Assembly: GCA_033064195.1 (NCBI GenBank) | Contig: JARBJD010000398.1 | Span: 1-61,831 of the forward strand | DNA from: Blattamonas nauphoetae | Lineage: Eukaryota; Preaxostyla; Oxymonadida | Direction: 5' to 3' | Length of the DNA: 61,831 nucleotides | Shown: positions 60,100-61,831 of the stretch, in pieces | How positions within the stretch are numbered: position 1 is the stretch's first letter | How the letters are laid out: the number at the start of each line of letters is the position of its first letter | The notes under the pieces: generated by a model | What the model saw: only the letters and a program-made list of their open reading frames with translations | The model's database searches: none | What the model was told of the DNA's origin: nothing | Position numbers and translations under genes: made by a program

Positions 60100-61831
60100 G
60101 GTTAGGGTTAGGGTTAGGGTTAGGGTTAGGGTTAGGGTTAGGGTTAGGGCTAGGGTTAGGGTTAGGCTAGGTTAGGGGTTAGGCTAGGTTAGGCTAGGCT
60201 AGGCTAGGGTTAGGGTTAGGGTTAGGGTTAGGGTTAGGGTTAGGGTTAGGGTTAGGGTTAGGGTTAGGGTTAGGGTTAGGGTTAGGGTTAGGGTTAGGGT
60301 TAGGCTAGGCTAGGGTTAGGGTTAGGGTTAGGCTAGGGTTAGGGTTAGGGTTAGGGTTAGGCTTAGGCTAGGAGGGTTAGGGTAGGCTAGGCTAGGCTAG
60401 GGTTAGGTTAGGAGTTAGGGTTAGGCTAGGCTAGGGTTAGGGTTAGGGTTAGGGTTAGGGTTAGGGTTAGGGTTAGGGTTAGGCTAGGCTAGGGTTAGGC
60501 TAGGCTAGGCTAGGGTTAGGCTAGGGTTAGGGTTAGGGTTAGGGTTAGGGTTAGGGTTAGGGTTAGGCTAGGGTTAGGCTAGGCTAGGGTTAGGCTAGGC
60601 TAGGCTAGGGTTAGGGTTAGGCTAGGGTTAGGCTAGGGTTAGGGTTAGGGTTAGGGTTAGGCTAGGGTTAGGGTTAGGGTTAGGGTTAGGGTTAGGGTTA
60701 GGCTAGTTAGGTTAGGAGTTAGGGTTAGGCTAGGTTAGGGTTAGGAGGCTAGGTTAGGAGGCTAGGGTTAGGTTAGGCTAGTTAGGGTTAGGGTTAGGGT
60801 TAGGGTTAGGGTTAGGGTTAGGGGTTAGGGTTAGGGTTAGGCTAGGTTAGGGTTAGGGTTAGGGTTAGGGTTAGGGTTAGGGCTAGGGGTTAGGGTTAGG
60901 GTTAGGCTAGGGTTAGGGTTAGGGTTAGGGTTAGGGTTAGGGTTAGGGGTTAGGCTAGGTTAGGAGTTAGGGTTAGGCTAGGTTAGGCTTAGGGTTAGGG
61001 TTAGGGTTAGGGTTAGGGTTAGGAGTTAGGCTTAGGTTAGGAGTTAGAGTTAGGGGTTAGGAGTTAGGGTTAGGAGGTTAGGGTTAGGGTTAGGGTTAGG
61101 AGGTTAGGTTAGGAGTTAGGGTTAGGGTTAGGGTTAGGGTTAGGGTTAGGGTTAGGCTAGTTAGGGTTAGGGTTAGGGTTAGGGTTAGGTTAGGGTTAGG
61201 CTAGTTAGGAGTTAGGAGTTAGGGTTAGGGTTAGGGTTAGGGTTAGGGTTAGGGTTAGGGTTAGGGGTTAGGGTTAGGGTTAGGGTTAGGGTTAGGGTTA
61301 GGGTTAGGGTTAGGGTTAGGGGTTAGGGTTAGGGTTAGGGTTAGGGTTAGGAGTTAGGGTTAGGTTAGGAGTTAGGGTTAGGAGTTAGGAGTTAGGAGTT
61401 AGGGTTAGGGTTAGGGTTAGGGTTAGGGTTAGGGTTAGGGGTTAGGGGTTAGGGTTAGGGTTAGGGTTAGGGTTAGGGTTAGGGTTAGGGTTAGGGTTAG
61501 GGGTTAGGGTTAGGGTTAGGGTTAGGGTTAGGGTTAGGGTTAGGGTTAGGGTTAGGAGTTAGGGTTAGGGTTAGAAATTTAGGGTTAGGAGTTAGGAGTT
61601 AGGAGTTAGGGTTAGAGTTAGGAGTTAGGGGTTAGGGTTAGGGTTAGGGTTAGGAGTTAGGGTTAGGGTTAGGAGTTAGGGTTAGGGTTAGGGGTTAGGG
61701 TTAGGAGTTAGGAGTTACCCAGGGTTAGGGTTAGGGTTAGGAGTTAGGGGTTAAGAAGGAGTTAGAGGTTAGGAGTTAGGGTTAGAAGAAGAAGAGAGAA
61801 GAGGTTAGGAGTTAGGAGTTAGGAGTTAGGG
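60004..61831 (+). repeat. Telomere: TTAGGG array with CTAGG and GAGTTAGG variants
   Basis: The G-rich strand reads toward the right edge of the window, so this is a right chromosome end. The first ~150 bp are nearly pure TTAGGG. From ~60150 to ~60720 GGCTAGG variants are frequent; from ~60720 onward TTAGGAG and GGGGTTAGG variants are common; the last ~130 bp are very irregular (AGAAGAAGAAGAG). Pure TTAGGG arrays are expected at a chromosome tip, so part of the distal irregularity may be base-calling or assembly error. Confidence 0.95.

Overview
This window looks like the right-hand end of a chromosome from a protist, most likely an oxymonad (Preaxostyla, Blattamonas/Monocercomonoides-like). 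The evidence is a 1.8 kb array of TTAGGG-type telomere repeats at the right edge, short spliceosomal introns (about 33-70 bp), use of the standard code (TAA, TAG and TGA all end long frames), and several copies of a secreted beta-helix / membrane-anchored pseudokinase protein type that I associate with oxymonads. The organism is an inference; no rRNA or housekeeping gene is present to settle it.

Left part (1-24.7 kb): a decayed minus-strand beta-helix gene (1-5.2 kb); seven copies of a ~350-370-residue helical protein family that I cannot name (two broken copies at 5.4-7.75 kb, five at 18.6-24.4 kb, three of these intact and one intact but with an uncertain start); a G-rich minisatellite (8.2-9.7 kb); a compact GC-rich fold-back segment (10.14-10.27 kb); a degraded DDE-type transposase (10.3-12.5 kb); and a patch of broken coding sequence (12.5-18.5 kb) holding Ser/Pro-rich exons, a beta-helix fragment and a helical protein on the opposite strand.

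Middle (24.7-47.7 kb): a tandem duplication of an ~8 kb unit, each copy carrying one very large gene (signal peptide, beta-helix, about ten ~110-residue Ig/IPT-like repeats, transmembrane segment, kinase C-lobe only). Copy A is open (2417 residues); copy B has one frameshift. An 845-bp inverted-repeat element with TA target duplication lies between them. The right end of the duplicated unit lies inside a second, truncated copy of that element, and is fused to a third, minus-strand beta-helix gene that has lost its membrane and pseudokinase end.

Right part (48-61.8 kb): a pogo/Tigger-like DNA transposon (48058-54294, TA duplication) that received at least three insertions, including a 3.6 kb element with an 8-bp target duplication that splits its transposase gene. 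Next come a DDE-type transposase gene and two tandem tyrosine-recombinase (Crypton-like) genes with identical small-exon structure; the second breaks off directly into telomere repeats. The overall picture is a subtelomeric zone where surface-protein genes, a lineage-specific gene family and DNA transposons are duplicated, inverted, truncated and capped by telomere addition.
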